The notes under the pieces are model-generated. The model saw only the letters and a list, made by a program, of their open reading frames with translations. It did no database searches and was not told where the DNA came from. A stretch of DNA of 64,000 bases from an uncultured Idiomarina sp. (GTDB lineage: Bacteria; Pseudomonadota; Gammaproteobacteria; Enterobacterales; Alteromonadaceae), in contig CAMPHF010000005.1 in assembly GCA_946885915.1 (NCBI GenBank), positions 124,001-188,000 of the forward strand. The letters run 5' to 3'. A program made the translations under genes and the position numbers. Below are positions 47,526-57,425 of this stretch, in pieces. The first letter of the stretch is position 1. The number at the start of each line of letters is the position of its first letter.

Positions 47526-48186
47526 CTAGCACTCTTTGGGTAAAACTTGTTTTTAAGTAAAAACCACGTGGCAAGGTGCGAATAGGTTGACCTTCAGCGC
47601 CAATCGCGTCGGTGAGTGCGCGACTATTGGCGGCTTTGGGGCGAAGTTGCAAAGCGCTCCCGTGGCGGCCGCTGATTTGCTCTACCTGACCCAGCGCAAT
47701 TCTATCCATGTGTTCTTGCCAATCGGCTGCCAAGATGGCTTCTTCGGCGGCGCTGGGTTGCCACAAAAAGGCGCTGCCAACGCTACGCTCTGCGACGGGT
47801 ATTTCACGGCGGCCATCAATCGGTAGCCAGAGTACGCATTGCAACTTGTTCCGCACATTGCTGGTGGGCCAAGTGAGGCCTCCCACATGTAACAATGGGG
47901 CGCTGCAAACAAAGGTGGTTTCCAGTGGTTTGCCGTTGGCATCAAGGGGTAAGGTTTTCAGCTCGACGCCCAGTTCGGGGAAGTCTTGCTCTGGTTTTGA
48001 CCCGGCGCTGGCACCCAAATGTGCTTCGATGAGTTGGCCGACCCAGCCTTTATCACGCCGTAAATCCTTGGGGACAGTGAGCCCAAATGGCGCGGCTAGA
48101 TCGACCATCCGCTGGCCCGCCAGGGCACTGGCTCGTTCAAAGAGTTCAGCTAAAGTTTGTGGGCGGGAACGGGCATTTAAAGCCAT
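47500..48186 (-). CDS. mutH: DNA mismatch-repair endonuclease MutH
   Basis: MutH nicks the unmethylated strand at hemimethylated GATC sites when activated by MutL. The 228-residue protein has the catalytic D-x(n)-E-x-K motif in [13 protein letters not shown] and the preceding GxxxKPEQD region, and the length matches E. coli MutH (229). Its presence implies Dam methylation in this organism. It is divergent from rppH and overlaps the DUF2982 gene. Confidence 0.96.
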   Translation of the reverse strand: MALNARSRPQTLAELFERASALAGQRMVDLAAPFGLTVPKDLRRDKGWVGQLIEAHLGASAGSKPEQDFPELGVELKTLPLDANGKPLETTFVCSAPLLHVGGLTWPTSNVRNKLQCVLWLPIDGRREIPVAERSVGSAFLWQPSAAEEAILAADWQEHMDRIALGQVEQISGRHGSALQLRPKAANSRALTDAIGAEGQPIRTLPRGFYLKTSFTQRVLDDAFTNRA

Positions 48187-48333
48187 AGGATTGGATTCTT
48201 ATTCAGTAAATATAAGCTCATTTAAGCATAACTTAAGCGTAAAAGTCAGCTATCACCGACACGGGAGTTTCTTGCTTGGCTGCGGCTTCTATGGAAGAAT
48301 CGACCCTATGTTACATTTACTGAGGTTGCTCGC

Positions 48334-49008
48334 GTGATAGATGCTGATGGATTCCGTCCCAACGTCGGAATCGTCATCTGTAACGAGCAGGGACAAGTCT
48401 TTTGGGCGCGTCGAATAGGGCAACAAAGTTGGCAGTTTCCGCAAGGTGGCATTGATGAAGGTGAAAATGCCGAACAAGCCATGTTTCGGGAGTTATGGGA
48501 AGAAGTTGGCTTAACGCCGGCACAGGTTGAGATTGTTTACACCAGTCGTCACTGGCTTCGCTACCGTTTGCCAAAACGCCTCGTTCGTCGCGAACAGCGG
48601 CCGACCTGCATTGGTCAAAAACAAAAGTGGTTTTTGCTGCGCCTGAAATGCGCAGAACAAGATGTCGATGTGTCGAAGTCGGGGCATCCTGAATTCGATG
48701 GTTGGCGCTGGGTTAGTTTTTGGTACCCAGTGCGACAAGTAGTGTCGTTTAAACGCGATGTATACCGGCGGGTGCTGAAGGAGTTTGCGCCCCACGTGTT
48801 TGCGATTGCGCAACGTGCGAAGGATGTCGCTAGCGAGCCCGAAGCGCACCATGCGACGCCCGCGATGGCACCCGCAGTTGCACCCGCTGGCAATGAGTCT
48901 GCAGCCACGCCGGCTGGGGCTTCGGCAGCTAAACCGCCAACGCGCAAGGCGAAGCGCGGCCGCCGTCGTGGCGGACGGCGCCGGCAACATAAGCAGACCA
49001 ATTCATGA
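48334..49008 (+). CDS. rppH: RNA 5'-pyrophosphohydrolase RppH with an Arg-rich tail
   Basis: RppH removes pyrophosphate from the 5' end of mRNAs to start decay. From the GTG at 48334 (TGAGG 8 bp upstream) the protein aligns with E. coli RppH from the first residue; the Nudix box is [22 protein letters not shown]. It has 224 residues against 176 in E. coli: after residue ~160 there is an Ala/Pro-rich linker and a strongly basic end ([16 protein letters not shown]). ptsP follows 20 bp later, the conserved order. Confidence 0.96.
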   Translation: MIDADGFRPNVGIVICNEQGQVFWARRIGQQSWQFPQGGIDEGENAEQAMFRELWEEVGLTPAQVEIVYTSRHWLRYRLPKRLVRREQRPTCIGQKQKWFLLRLKCAEQDVDVSKSGHPEFDGWRWVSFWYPVRQVVSFKRDVYRRVLKEFAPHVFAIAQRAKDVASEPEAHHATPAMAPAVAPAGNESAATPAGASAAKPPTRKAKRGRRRGGRRRQHKQTNS

Positions 49009-49028
49009 ATAAAGGATAATCGCACCCC

Positions 49029-51302
49029 ATGCTTCGAGTGTTGCAGCGTATTGTTGAGGCTGTTACCCAAGCGCCCGAATTCGGCGAGGCGCTGCGCACA
49101 ATGGTGGGTGAAGTAAAGCAAGCGCTGGAAACCGACAGTTGCACGGTGTATCTGGCCGATCACGACCAGCAATGCTTTCGCTTGGCCGCCACCGATGGCT
49201 TGGCAGTGCGATCGAAAAATCCCATTGAGGTGCCGTTTGGCGAAGGGGTCATTAGTCTTGCCGCGCAGCGCGAAGAACCGCTGAATATTGCCAATGCCAC
49301 TGAGCATCCAGCCTTCAAAATACTCGACGAGTTAGATGAAGGGGCGTACAACGCGATGTTGGTGGCGCCGGTTATTCATCGGCGGCGGGTGTTAGGCGTG
49401 CTGACGGTACAGCAAGTGAATGCACGAGCGTTTTCGCGCGACGAAGAAGCCTTCGTCGTGACCTTGGCGGCCCAGTTAGCGGTGGTTATTGCCCACGCGG
49501 AAGCCAAAGGCTTATTACGCACCGAAACCCAATCCCCCTGGTTACATAGTGTGCGTGGCTTGCCAGCGGCACCTGGCGTAGCAGTTGGACTCGCCTATGT
49601 GGCGAAACCGCCGGCGCGGTTAGAGCAAGTCACCCCACGCCGCACCGATCGACCCAACCACGAAATTCGACGCTTTCGGTTAGCGGTGTCACGCACCCGC
49701 AAGCAACTCGATGAACTATCCGAACGGCTGGCCGATCAGGTAGCCGCCGATACCTTAGCTATTTTTGATACCTACCATGGCATGCTCGACTCAGCCAGTT
49801 TGGGCGATGCGGTGGAATCAACCATCCGCAAAGGTTGGCGCGCACAAACGGCGTTGAAAATGGTGGTCGAACAGTTTATTCGGCAGTTCGAACAAGTTGA
49901 TGACCCTTATATTCGTGAGCGTGCCAGCGATGTCCGTGATGTCGGACAACGAGTGTTGTTTCATTTACAACAACGCGAACAACGCCAGTTAACCCTACCG
50001 CCACGCTGTATTTTAGTGGCAGAGGAAGTAACCGCGACTATGCTTGGCGAGCTGCCTGCGGCCGATATTATTGGCATGATCTCGATGCGCGGTTCGAGTA
50101 ACTCGCATGCGGCTATTTTGGCTCGCAGCATGGGCATTCCGGCCGTGCTTGGGGTGGCGGATGTTAGCTTACAAGAACTGCAAGATACGCTGCTCGTCGT
50201 CGATGGCTACACCGGTGAGATTTTTATTAATCCGCCGGCCCAGGTGCTAAGTGAATATGAGCAGCTGGCCCACGAAGAAGATGAACTGCGCGAGCTCGCC
50301 GCGACCACCCGTAACTTGCCAACCGAAACCCAAGATGGCGTGCCGGTGGCACTGCATTTAAACGTGGGCTTAAACGCCGACCAAGAATTACTCCAGCAAC
50401 TGAATGCGCGTGGAGTTGGGTTGTATCGCACCGAAATTCCGTTCATGTTGCGTGAGCGTTTGCCGACCGAAGATGAGCAAGTTGAGCTGTATCAGTCGGT
50501 GCTGGAGCAATTTCGTGGTGCGCCGGTGGTAATGCGAACCCTAGATGTGGGCGGCGACAAGCCGTTACCATACTTGCCGGTGCAAGAAGAAAACCCAGCG
50601 TTAGGCTGGCGCGGAATTCGCCTTACCTTAGATCATCCGGAAATCTTTTTGGTGCAAGTGCGCGCCATGTTGCGGGCCAGTTTAGGCATTAATAATCTGC
50701 GCATTTTATTACCCATGGTAAGCTCGCCGGCAGAAGTTGATGATGCCTCGCGATTGCTCAAACAGGCCTATTTTGAAGTGGCGGAAGAACTGAATTGCGC
50801 CACCGATGAACGCCTCTATCAGCCGCAACTTGGGGTCATGATAGAAGTGCCCGCATTAATTTATCAGCTGGATGCAGTGGCCAGTAAAGTCGACTTTTTC
50901 TCCGTCGGCAGTAACGACCTTACCCAGTATTTATTGGCGGTGGACCGCAATAACCAACGGGTTGCTGAGCTTTATGATGGTTACCATCCGGCGGTGTTGC
51001 GGGCCCTGCAAGATATTGCCAAGCGTTGCCATGAGTTAAACAAGCCGGTGAGTGTGTGCGGTGAATTGGCCGGCGAGCCCGGTGGGGCGCTGCTGCTGAC
51101 CGCAATGGGCTATCGCACCTTAAGTATGAATGGCTACAATATTGACCGGGTACGTTATATTTTGCGCAACGTGCGTTTGCCCACCATGCAAGTATTGTTG
51201 GAACAAGCGCTCGCCGCGCGCACGCCTGAGCAAGTGCGGCATTTGGTCAACATGAAACTTGAAAGTCTCGGTTTGGGCGGGTTTGTCCGCGCCGGTAAAT
51301 AA
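49029..51302 (+). CDS. ptsP: Phosphoenolpyruvate-protein phosphotransferase PtsP (EI-Ntr)
   Basis: PtsP is the first enzyme of the nitrogen PTS and passes phosphate from PEP to NPr. The 757-residue protein has an N-terminal GAF domain (~residues 15-160), the PEP-utiliser N and mobile domains with phospho-accepting His360 (SSNSHAAILARS), and the C-terminal TIM-barrel with the PEP/metal-binding segments (MRTLDVGGDKPLPYL and FSVGSNDLTQYLLAVDR) and the catalytic Cys in SVCGELAG. It follows rppH and precedes the TauE/SafE gene, all on one strand. Confidence 0.97.
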   Translation: MLRVLQRIVEAVTQAPEFGEALRTMVGEVKQALETDSCTVYLADHDQQCFRLAATDGLAVRSKNPIEVPFGEGVISLAAQREEPLNIANATEHPAFKILDELDEGAYNAMLVAPVIHRRRVLGVLTVQQVNARAFSRDEEAFVVTLAAQLAVVIAHAEAKGLLRTETQSPWLHSVRGLPAAPGVAVGLAYVAKPPARLEQVTPRRTDRPNHEIRRFRLAVSRTRKQLDELSERLADQVAADTLAIFDTYHGMLDSASLGDAVESTIRKGWRAQTALKMVVEQFIRQFEQVDDPYIRERASDVRDVGQRVLFHLQQREQRQLTLPPRCILVAEEVTATMLGELPAADIIGMISMRGSSNSHAAILARSMGIPAVLGVADVSLQELQDTLLVVDGYTGEIFINPPAQVLSEYEQLAHEEDELRELAATTRNLPTETQDGVPVALHLNVGLNADQELLQQLNARGVGLYRTEIPFMLRERLPTEDEQVELYQSVLEQFRGAPVVMRTLDVGGDKPLPYLPVQEENPALGWRGIRLTLDHPEIFLVQVRAMLRASLGINNLRILLPMVSSPAEVDDASRLLKQAYFEVAEELNCATDERLYQPQLGVMIEVPALIYQLDAVASKVDFFSVGSNDLTQYLLAVDRNNQRVAELYDGYHPAVLRALQDIAKRCHELNKPVSVCGELAGEPGGALLLTAMGYRTLSMNGYNIDRVRYILRNVRLPTMQVLLEQALAARTPEQVRHLVNMKLESLGLGGFVRAGK

Positions 51303-51315
51303 GGAACATAACGAG

Positions 51316-52110
51316 GTGTTACTCAGCAGTTGGCTCTGGTGTCTAGGCGGCGGTGCAGTGGCGGGTCTGTTGGCCGGCATGCTAGGCATTGGCGGTGGCT
51401 TAGTAGTGGTGCCCTTGCTGATTTTTCTACTGCCAAGCTTGGGGGTAGCGCCAGAGCTGGTGATGCAAATGGCGATAGCTACCAGTTTAGCCACCATTTG
51501 CATGACCACCTTAAGTGCCGCGCGCTCGCACATGCGCCATGGCCAAGTGAGTTGGTTCTGGGTGCGGCGGGTCATTCCAGGGTTAGTATTCGGCGCGATA
51601 GTCGGCGCCTACTTAGCCACTCAAATAGCCCCGCAGTGGCTGCAACGGATTTTTGCAGTGGCTCTATTGGTGCTGTCGGTGCGGATGATCATTCCGCAAC
51701 GTACGGGCGAGCCACTAACCGATATTTCTAAACGTTTATTGGGCTTTTTAAGTGCGCTTATCGGTACTTTTGCTGCGCTCGTTGGCATTGGTGGTGGTGC
51801 GCTCACGGTGCCATTTTTACAACGCTTGCGAGTACCTATTCGACAAGCCATTGCGGTTTCGTCGGTCGGTAGCTTAAGTATTGGCATAAGCGCGGCGTTA
51901 AGTTTCATTGTTTTAGGTCAGCTGCAAGCCGACTCTAATTTAGGCCCACTGGGCTATATTCACGCCCCAGCATGGATAGCCATTTCGATTGCTTCAGTGC
52001 TGTTTGCCCCGCTCGGAGCCGCGCTCACCCAGCGCATTGCAGTACGCAAACTACAACAAGGATTTGCCGCGTTTTTAGTCATCGTGGCCGCTAATTTACT
52101 GATAGGATAA
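51316..52110 (+). CDS. TauE/SafE-family membrane transporter
   Basis: This ~264-residue inner-membrane protein has about eight TM segments in two repeats, each beginning with a Gly-rich motif (GLLAGMLGIGGGLVVVPLL and GTFAALVGIGGGALTVPFL), the hallmark of the TauE/SafE family, whose members move sulfonates, sulfite or other organic anions. The GTG at 51316 is chosen because it follows the ptsP stop and gives a proper first TM; the ATG at 51259 lies inside ptsP. lgt follows 3 bp later. Confidence 0.88.
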   Translation: MLLSSWLWCLGGGAVAGLLAGMLGIGGGLVVVPLLIFLLPSLGVAPELVMQMAIATSLATICMTTLSAARSHMRHGQVSWFWVRRVIPGLVFGAIVGAYLATQIAPQWLQRIFAVALLVLSVRMIIPQRTGEPLTDISKRLLGFLSALIGTFAALVGIGGGALTVPFLQRLRVPIRQAIAVSSVGSLSIGISAALSFIVLGQLQADSNLGPLGYIHAPAWIAISIASVLFAPLGAALTQRIAVRKLQQGFAAFLVIVAANLLIG

Positions 52111-52113
52111 TGC

Positions 52114-52950
52114 ATGCAAGACACGCCGTTACAGTTCCCGCAGATTGATCCAATTATTTTCTCCATCGGCCCCTTCGATTTGGGGGCGTTTGCACTGGGC
52201 CCCTTCGATTTTCGCTGGTATGGGCTGATGTATCTGTGTGGCTTAGCATTTGCCTATTGGTTTGGTAATCGGCGCGCACGGCTGCGTGACGATTGGACCC
52301 AAGATGAGTTTTCTGACCTGCTGTTCTGGGGCTTTATTGGCTTAATTGTGGGTGGCCGGGTTGGCTATGTGCTGTTTTATCAGTTTTCACGGTTTTTAAG
52401 CGACCCACTTTATCTGTTTGATACCGGTGGCGGTGGTATGTCGTTCCACGGCGGCCTATTGGGCGTGTTGGTGGTGTTTTGGTGGTTTGCGCGCCGCAGC
52501 GGTAAAACCTTTTTGCAAATTGGCGATTTCATTGCACCGCTGGTACCCATAGGTTTGGGCTTAGGCCGAGTCGGTAACTTTATTAATGGCGAACTGTGGG
52601 GACGCGTATCCGATGTGCCATGGGCCATGGTATTCCCCTACGCGGGCGCGCTACCGCGGCATCCGTCACAGTTGTACCAAGCGGCGCTGGAAGGCTTGCT
52701 ACTGTTTATCTTGCTCGCCTGGTTTAGCGCCAAACCGCGGCCACGGGGTGCGGTCGGTGGATTATTTTTAGTGGGCTATGGTTGTGCGCGGTTTGTAGTC
52801 GAATTTTTCCGTCAACCCGATGGTCATCTTGGCTTGTTATCGCTTGGTATGTCGATGGGGCAGTGGCTGTCGCTGCCGATGATCGTGGGTGGTGTCTTGC
52901 TCATGGTTTGGGCCTATAAGCAGCCGGTACAACAAGGGGCGAAGTCATGA
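52114..52950 (+). CDS. lgt: Prolipoprotein diacylglyceryl transferase
   Basis: Lgt attaches diacylglycerol from phosphatidylglycerol to the lipobox Cys of prolipoproteins in the inner membrane. The 278-residue protein has seven TM segments and the family signatures MSFHGGLLG (catalytic His) and [18 protein letters not shown] lies 6 bp before the ATG. The N-terminus carries a 10-codon duplication (GPFD twice; DNA repeat at 52168-52211). It overlaps thyA by 4 bp, the usual arrangement. Lipoprotein clients in this window include the RND adaptor and the DUF885 protein. Confidence 0.97.
   Translation: MQDTPLQFPQIDPIIFSIGPFDLGAFALGPFDFRWYGLMYLCGLAFAYWFGNRRARLRDDWTQDEFSDLLFWGFIGLIVGGRVGYVLFYQFSRFLSDPLYLFDTGGGGMSFHGGLLGVLVVFWWFARRSGKTFLQIGDFIAPLVPIGLGLGRVGNFINGELWGRVSDVPWAMVFPYAGALPRHPSQLYQAALEGLLLFILLAWFSAKPRPRGAVGGLFLVGYGCARFVVEFFRQPDGHLGLLSLGMSMGQWLSLPMIVGGVLLMVWAYKQPVQQGAKS
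52168..52211. repeat. Duplicated 14-bp segment with 30-bp period inside lgt
   Basis: GGCCCCTTCGATTT occurs at 52168-52181 and again at 52198-52211, exactly ten codons apart and in frame, so both copies encode GPFD followed by a variable residue. Confidence 0.85.
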
Positions 52951-53813
52951 ATAACCATGCTGAACAACAATATTTAGCCCTGTGCCAACGCATCATTGAT
53001 GAGGGTGAATGGGTGGCTAACCAGCGCACCGGCATTCGCTGTTTAACCGTCATTAACGCCGACTTAGAGTACAACGTGGGCGCCAACGAGTTTCCGCTCA
53101 TCACCACCCGGAAAAGCTTTTTTAAAGCCGCCATTGCCGAGTTACTCGGCTATTTACGTGGTTACGATAACGCCGCCGATTTTCGCGCGTTAGGCTGTAA
53201 TACTTGGAATGCAAATGCCAATGAGAATGAAGCTTGGCTTGCCAATCCGGCCCGTCGTGGCACAGATGACATGGGTCGAGTATACGGCGTACAAGGGCGC
53301 GCATGGCAAAAGCCGGATGGCAGTCGGCTGGATCAGCTCGCCAAAGTGGTGCATAACTTAAGCCGTGGCATCGATGACCGGGGTGAAATAGTCACTTTCT
53401 ATAATCCGGGTGAACTAGAGTTGGGTTGCCTACGGCCATGTATGCACACCCACACATTTTCGTTGCTGGGAGATACTTTGCATTTAACCTCCTACCAGCG
53501 CAGCTGCGATGTGCCTTTGGGGCTGAATTTTAACCAAATTCAGTGCTTTGTGCTGCTGGCGTTGGTGGCGCGTATGACCGGCCATAAACCGGGCAAGGCC
53601 TACCATAAAATTGTCAACGCGCATATTTATGAAAACCAGCTCGAACTCATGCGCGACGTACAATTACAGCGGGAACCATATCCATCGCCTACACTTAGCA
53701 TAAATCCGAAAATTAACAGCTTGGAAGATCTTGAGACTTGGGTGACAACCGCTGATTTTGAGGTGTCGGGTTATGAGTATCATCCGGCAATAAAGTATCC
53801 GTTTGCGGTGTAA
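52947..53813 (+). CDS. thyA: Thymidylate synthase
   Basis: ThyA methylates dUMP to dTMP with 5,10-methylenetetrahydrofolate. The 288-residue protein has the catalytic Cys165 in LRPCMHTH, the dUMP-binding [16 protein letters not shown], and the terminal PFAV. The active-site segment differs from E. coli ThyA (PCHAFFQ) and is of the variant type I associate with Vibrio and Alteromonadales. The start overlaps the lgt stop by 4 bp (ATGA). Confidence 0.96.
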   Translation: MNNHAEQQYLALCQRIIDEGEWVANQRTGIRCLTVINADLEYNVGANEFPLITTRKSFFKAAIAELLGYLRGYDNAADFRALGCNTWNANANENEAWLANPARRGTDDMGRVYGVQGRAWQKPDGSRLDQLAKVVHNLSRGIDDRGEIVTFYNPGELELGCLRPCMHTHTFSLLGDTLHLTSYQRSCDVPLGLNFNQIQCFVLLALVARMTGHKPGKAYHKIVNAHIYENQLELMRDVQLQREPYPSPTLSINPKINSLEDLETWVTTADFEVSGYEYHPAIKYPFAV

Positions 53814-53861
53814 TTCTAATATCGTTCTGCTTTCTACAGCGCCACCGCTGAGTGAGGCCCT

Positions 53862-54884
53862 ATGAGTATTCGAGTCACTATTTGTGACGATTCGATGATG
53901 GCGCGCAAACAGTTAATGCGCGCCTTACCCGAAGATTGGGACGCGTTAGTCAGCATGGCTGAGCATGGCGAACAGGCACTTGCTTGCGTGCGCAGTGGCG
54001 CGGCGGAAGTGCTGTTTTTAGATTTAAATATGCCGGTACTCGATGGTTATGCCACCTTGCAGCGGATTCAGTCAGAACAACTTGATACCTTCGTCATTGT
54101 GGTCTCCGGTGACATTCAGCCTGAGGCACAGCAGCGCGTGGCGCGTATGGGCGCCATGGGGTTTGTCAAAAAGCCGATGAGCGCAGGCGATATGCGCGAC
54201 TTGTTGGTGCAGTTCGGGTTATATACGCCAGCAGCTGGGCGCTTACAACTGCTCGAAGCGCAGCCGCAGGCGGCGTCAAAACGCGATGTTTATCAGGAAA
54301 TTGCCAACGTAGCTATGGGGCGTGCCGGCGATTTTCTGGCGCGCGTGTTGGATAAATTCATCGACTTACCTATTCCGAACGTGAATGAATTAGCGCCCAG
54401 CGAATTGCATATGGCGTTGGCGACCATTGATGCCGACAGCCGTGTGTCCGCGGTCTCGCAGGGCTTTGCCGGCGGTGGTATGCATGGTGAAGCCTTAGTC
54501 ATTTTCACCGATTCATCAATGCAAGACATGGTGAAATTGTTAGGCTTGCAAAGCGCGATGAATCCGGCGCAACAAGAGCTTGAAGCGTTAATGGATATCG
54601 CGACCTTGCTCACCAGCGCCTGCCTCAAAGGTCTTACTGAACAGCTGCATGTGCAGTTTTCGGTCGGGCAACCGGCACTGCTTGGACAAAATCAGCATTT
54701 ACGAGAGTTACTGGCCCTGGATGATGAGGCGCTCGCCGCTCAACCGCCATTGTTAGCGATTGAAATTGGTTATAGCATCCGCGCTCACGCGATTCATTTT
54801 GATCTTCTGTTGTTATTGCCGCGGTCGTCGTTGGCGGCCTTAGACCGGCAGTTAGCGCACGTTTTTGAGTCAGGGGTGGCCTAA
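53862..54884 (+). CDS. Response regulator with a CheC/CheX-like phosphatase domain
   Basis: This 340-residue protein has a receiver domain (residues ~1-122; phospho-acceptor Asp54 in LFLDLNMP, Lys103/104 in FVKKPMS) and a CheC-like domain (~140-335). The first CheC half keeps the catalytic Glu146 and Asn149 (QEIANVAMG), but the second half reads MDIATLL, with Asp and Thr in place of Glu and Asn. Such proteins are thought to dephosphorylate their own or a partner's receiver. The stop overlaps the PAS gene by one base, so the two act together by inference. Confidence 0.87.
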   Translation: MSIRVTICDDSMMARKQLMRALPEDWDALVSMAEHGEQALACVRSGAAEVLFLDLNMPVLDGYATLQRIQSEQLDTFVIVVSGDIQPEAQQRVARMGAMGFVKKPMSAGDMRDLLVQFGLYTPAAGRLQLLEAQPQAASKRDVYQEIANVAMGRAGDFLARVLDKFIDLPIPNVNELAPSELHMALATIDADSRVSAVSQGFAGGGMHGEALVIFTDSSMQDMVKLLGLQSAMNPAQQELEALMDIATLLTSACLKGLTEQLHVQFSVGQPALLGQNQHLRELLALDDEALAAQPPLLAIEIGYSIRAHAIHFDLLLLLPRSSLAALDRQLAHVFESGVA

Positions 54885-55336
54885 TGGCAGACTTGCATGA
54901 TGAATTAGCGGAAATGGAAACGCTGCACTGGAAACTCAGTATTTTGGGCGCCATTGATGTTGGTATCGTGGTGGTCGACCGCCATTACCGGATTCAAATC
55001 TGGAACGAATTTATGGAGCACCATAGTGGCCGGTTGCCATCAACGGTGCGCGATAAAGTATTGTTCGAAGTGTGCCCTGAAATTGATAGCGGGTGGCTAG
55101 CGCGTAAGGCGCATGTGGCTTGGGAGCTCGGCGCGCGGGCGTTTATTACCTGGCAGCAACGGCCTTATGTGTTTAGGTTTGGCAATTATCGTCCGGTCAC
55201 GGGTGGCAGTGAGTGGATGTTTCAGAACGTAACCTTGTTGCCGCTGGCAAACCCGCGCGGTGATATTGAACACCTTTGTTTTATTGTGTACGACGTGACC
55301 GATCAGGCCATTGCGTCGCAAGCTCGGAGTGATTAG
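54884..55336 (+). CDS. Single-domain PAS protein
   Basis: This 150-residue cytoplasmic protein is a lone PAS domain: DVGIVVVDRHYRIQIWNEFMEHHSG at residues ~24-48 and FIVYDVTDQ at the end. A short helical N-terminus (residues 1-22) may dimerise. There is no output domain, although similar proteins elsewhere end in a GGDEF domain. It overlaps the REC-CheC gene by one base and is followed by tcdA after 2 bp. Confidence 0.83.
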   Translation: MADLHDELAEMETLHWKLSILGAIDVGIVVVDRHYRIQIWNEFMEHHSGRLPSTVRDKVLFEVCPEIDSGWLARKAHVAWELGARAFITWQQRPYVFRFGNYRPVTGGSEWMFQNVTLLPLANPRGDIEHLCFIVYDVTDQAIASQARSD

Positions 55337-55338
55337 GT

Positions 55339-56106
55339 ATGTCTGAAGATCAACGCTTTGGCGGTATCGCGCGGGTTTATGGCGCGGCGGCGTTGCAGCA
55401 GTTTCAAGCGGCTCATGTGGCCGTGGTTGGCCTCGGTGGGGTGGGTTCTTGGGCGGTAGAAGCCCTCGCGCGGTCTGGGGTGGGCGGCATCACTCTCATT
55501 GATTTAGACGATATCTGTATGACCAACATCAATCGACAATTACCGGCGGTCTCAAGTACGGTCGGCCAATTAAAAACCGAAGTGCTGGCCGCACGGGTGG
55601 CAGACATTAACCCAGCCTGCCAAGTGCGAGTGATTGATGACTTTTTAAGTGCAGACAATTTGGCAGATTATTTATCTGCGCCGGTTACCGCCGTGCTTGA
55701 TGCAATTGATTCGGTCCAAACCAAAGCAGCGCTGATTGCATGGTGTAAACGACGTAAACTGCCGCTGGTGAGCTGTGGTGGCGCGGGCGGCCAAATTGAT
55801 CCGAGTTTAGTGACCAGTGGCGATCTGGCGCGTGCGCAGCAAGATCCGCTGCTCGCCAAAGTACGCGCCATATTGCGCCGCGATTATGGTTTTAGCAAAA
55901 ACCCCGCGCGTAAATTTGCGGTGCCCGTGGTGTTTTCGACCGAGCAATTACGCTACCCCGATGCTGAGGGTGGTTTTAGTCACGCCAAGCCGGGCGCCGG
56001 CAGTATGCGGATGGACTGCAGTTCGGGGTTTGGCGCCAGTATGGTAGTGACCAACACTTTTGCCATGCATGCGGTGGCTTTGCTGCTGAAAAAACTGGCG
56101 CGCTAA
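55339..56106 (+). CDS. tcdA: tRNA threonylcarbamoyladenosine dehydratase TcdA (CsdL)
   Basis: TcdA uses ATP to cyclise t6A at position 37 of ANN-decoding tRNAs to ct6A. The 255-residue protein is an E1-like/ThiF-fold enzyme with the nucleotide-binding motif VVGLGGVGSWAVEALARSG, DLDDICMTNINRQ and the conserved CSSGFGASMVVT near the end. It converges on csdE with a 3-bp gap; in E. coli csdA-csdE and csdL are neighbours and act together. Confidence 0.95.
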   Translation: MSEDQRFGGIARVYGAAALQQFQAAHVAVVGLGGVGSWAVEALARSGVGGITLIDLDDICMTNINRQLPAVSSTVGQLKTEVLAARVADINPACQVRVIDDFLSADNLADYLSAPVTAVLDAIDSVQTKAALIAWCKRRKLPLVSCGGAGGQIDPSLVTSGDLARAQQDPLLAKVRAILRRDYGFSKNPARKFAVPVVFSTEQLRYPDAEGGFSHAKPGAGSMRMDCSSGFGASMVVTNTFAMHAVALLLKKLAR

Positions 56107-56109
56107 GGC

Positions 56110-56487
56110 TTAGCTCTGGGCTTGTTGCAGCTGGCGTTGGAGTTCGCTGATAACTGCCTGCACTCCTTTAATCCGCGATGGGCTTAAGTGTTGCGGTAAG
56201 GCTTGGGCTGCGTACACTTGCCAAAGGTTTTGGCTCGCGATTTCACTGGCAAGCTGTTGGTGGGTGGCTTGTTGCAACATGGCCAGTAATCCGCGCACTA
56301 TCCGCGACTCGCTATCTAACCAAACATTCACTCGGCCATCGGACAGCGGTTCTAGTGCTAACCACACTTTTGCCTCACAGCCATGTACTTGATGGGCAGG
56401 ATCGCGGAGTTGGGCTGGATAAGGCAGCAGCAATCGGCTTTGTTGCACTAAAAAGCGAAAACTTTGCTCCCAATTTTGTAATGCCAC
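56110..56487 (-). CDS. csdE: SufE/CsdE-family sulfur acceptor protein
   Basis: This 125-residue protein accepts persulfide sulfur from a cysteine desulfurase. The acceptor Cys37 lies in HQVHGCEAKVWL, the family signature, and the C-terminal LSPSRIKGVQAVI segment is typical. CsdE is favoured over SufE because tcdA (csdL) is adjacent; the desulfurase CsdA is not in this window. Confidence 0.88.
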   Translation of the reverse strand: MALQNWEQSFRFLVQQSRLLLPYPAQLRDPAHQVHGCEAKVWLALEPLSDGRVNVWLDSESRIVRGLLAMLQQATHQQLASEIASQNLWQVYAAQALPQHLSPSRIKGVQAVISELQRQLQQAQS

Positions 56488-56675
56488 GTATGTACCTCAC
56501 GTATGTACCTATCGAGATTGAAATTTTGTTAGAGTGTTAGGCATTTTATACGTTTTTAGCTGCGCCGGAAACGCTTGCAATGCTTTACTCCGTGCATGCT
56601 TGTGACGATAATGCCCGACGTTAACGATTTTGTCTGGTGTAATACCAAGAACATCAAAATAAAGGGAACGACAAC

Positions 56676-57425
56676 ATGAAAGTGCTGGTCGCGGTAAAGC
56701 GCGTAATTGACTACAACGTCAAAGTACGGGTGAAAGCCGATCAATCTGACGTAGATTTGGCCAACGTAAAAATGGCCTTGAACCCATTTTGTGAAATCGC
56801 GGTAGAAGAAGCCGTGCGCTTGAAAGAGGCGGGTACGGCGAGTGAAGTCGTAGTGGTCTCAATTGGCCCCACGGCGGTACAAGAGCAATTGCGTACTGCG
56901 TTGGCGCTAGGCGCCGACCGCGCGATTCACGTCGATGCAGAGCAAATGCCTGATTCTCTGGGCGCGGCCAAAGTGTTGCGCGCGCTGGTGGAAAAAGAAG
57001 CCCCTGATTTAGTCATTTTAGGCAAGCAATCTATCGACTCGGATAATAACCAAACCGGCCAGATGCTGGGTGCACTTACCGGTATGCCGCAAGGTACCTT
57101 CGCGTCTAAAGTATCGGTTGCCGATGGCAGCGTCGAGGTCACCCGCGAAGTGGACGGCGGTCTGCAAACCGTGGCGCTACAACTACCTGCTATTGTCACC
57201 ACCGACTTACGCTTGAACGAGCCACGTTATGCGTCGTTACCGAACATTATGAAAGCCAAACGTAAGCCACTCGAAACTATTGCCGTGGCAGATTTAGGCG
57301 TTAACCTCAGCAGCAATGTGAAACTGTTAAAAGTAGAAGCACCGGCGCAACGCAGTGCAGGTGTTAAAGTTGCGGATGTGGCTGAGTTGGTAGAAAAATT
57401 AAAGAATGAGGCGAAAGTACTATGA
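56676..57425 (+). CDS. etfB: Electron transfer flavoprotein beta subunit
   Basis: EtfB binds AMP and, with EtfA, carries electrons from acyl-CoA and other dehydrogenases to ETF-ubiquinone oxidoreductase. The 249-residue protein begins [14 protein letters not shown] and has the beta-subunit signature around residues 160-190 ([26 protein letters not shown], in two parts around the recognition loop). AAGGGA precedes the ATG. It overlaps etfA by 4 bp. Confidence 0.97.
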   Translation: MKVLVAVKRVIDYNVKVRVKADQSDVDLANVKMALNPFCEIAVEEAVRLKEAGTASEVVVVSIGPTAVQEQLRTALALGADRAIHVDAEQMPDSLGAAKVLRALVEKEAPDLVILGKQSIDSDNNQTGQMLGALTGMPQGTFASKVSVADGSVEVTREVDGGLQTVALQLPAIVTTDLRLNEPRYASLPNIMKAKRKPLETIAVADLGVNLSSNVKLLKVEAPAQRSAGVKVADVAELVEKLKNEAKVL

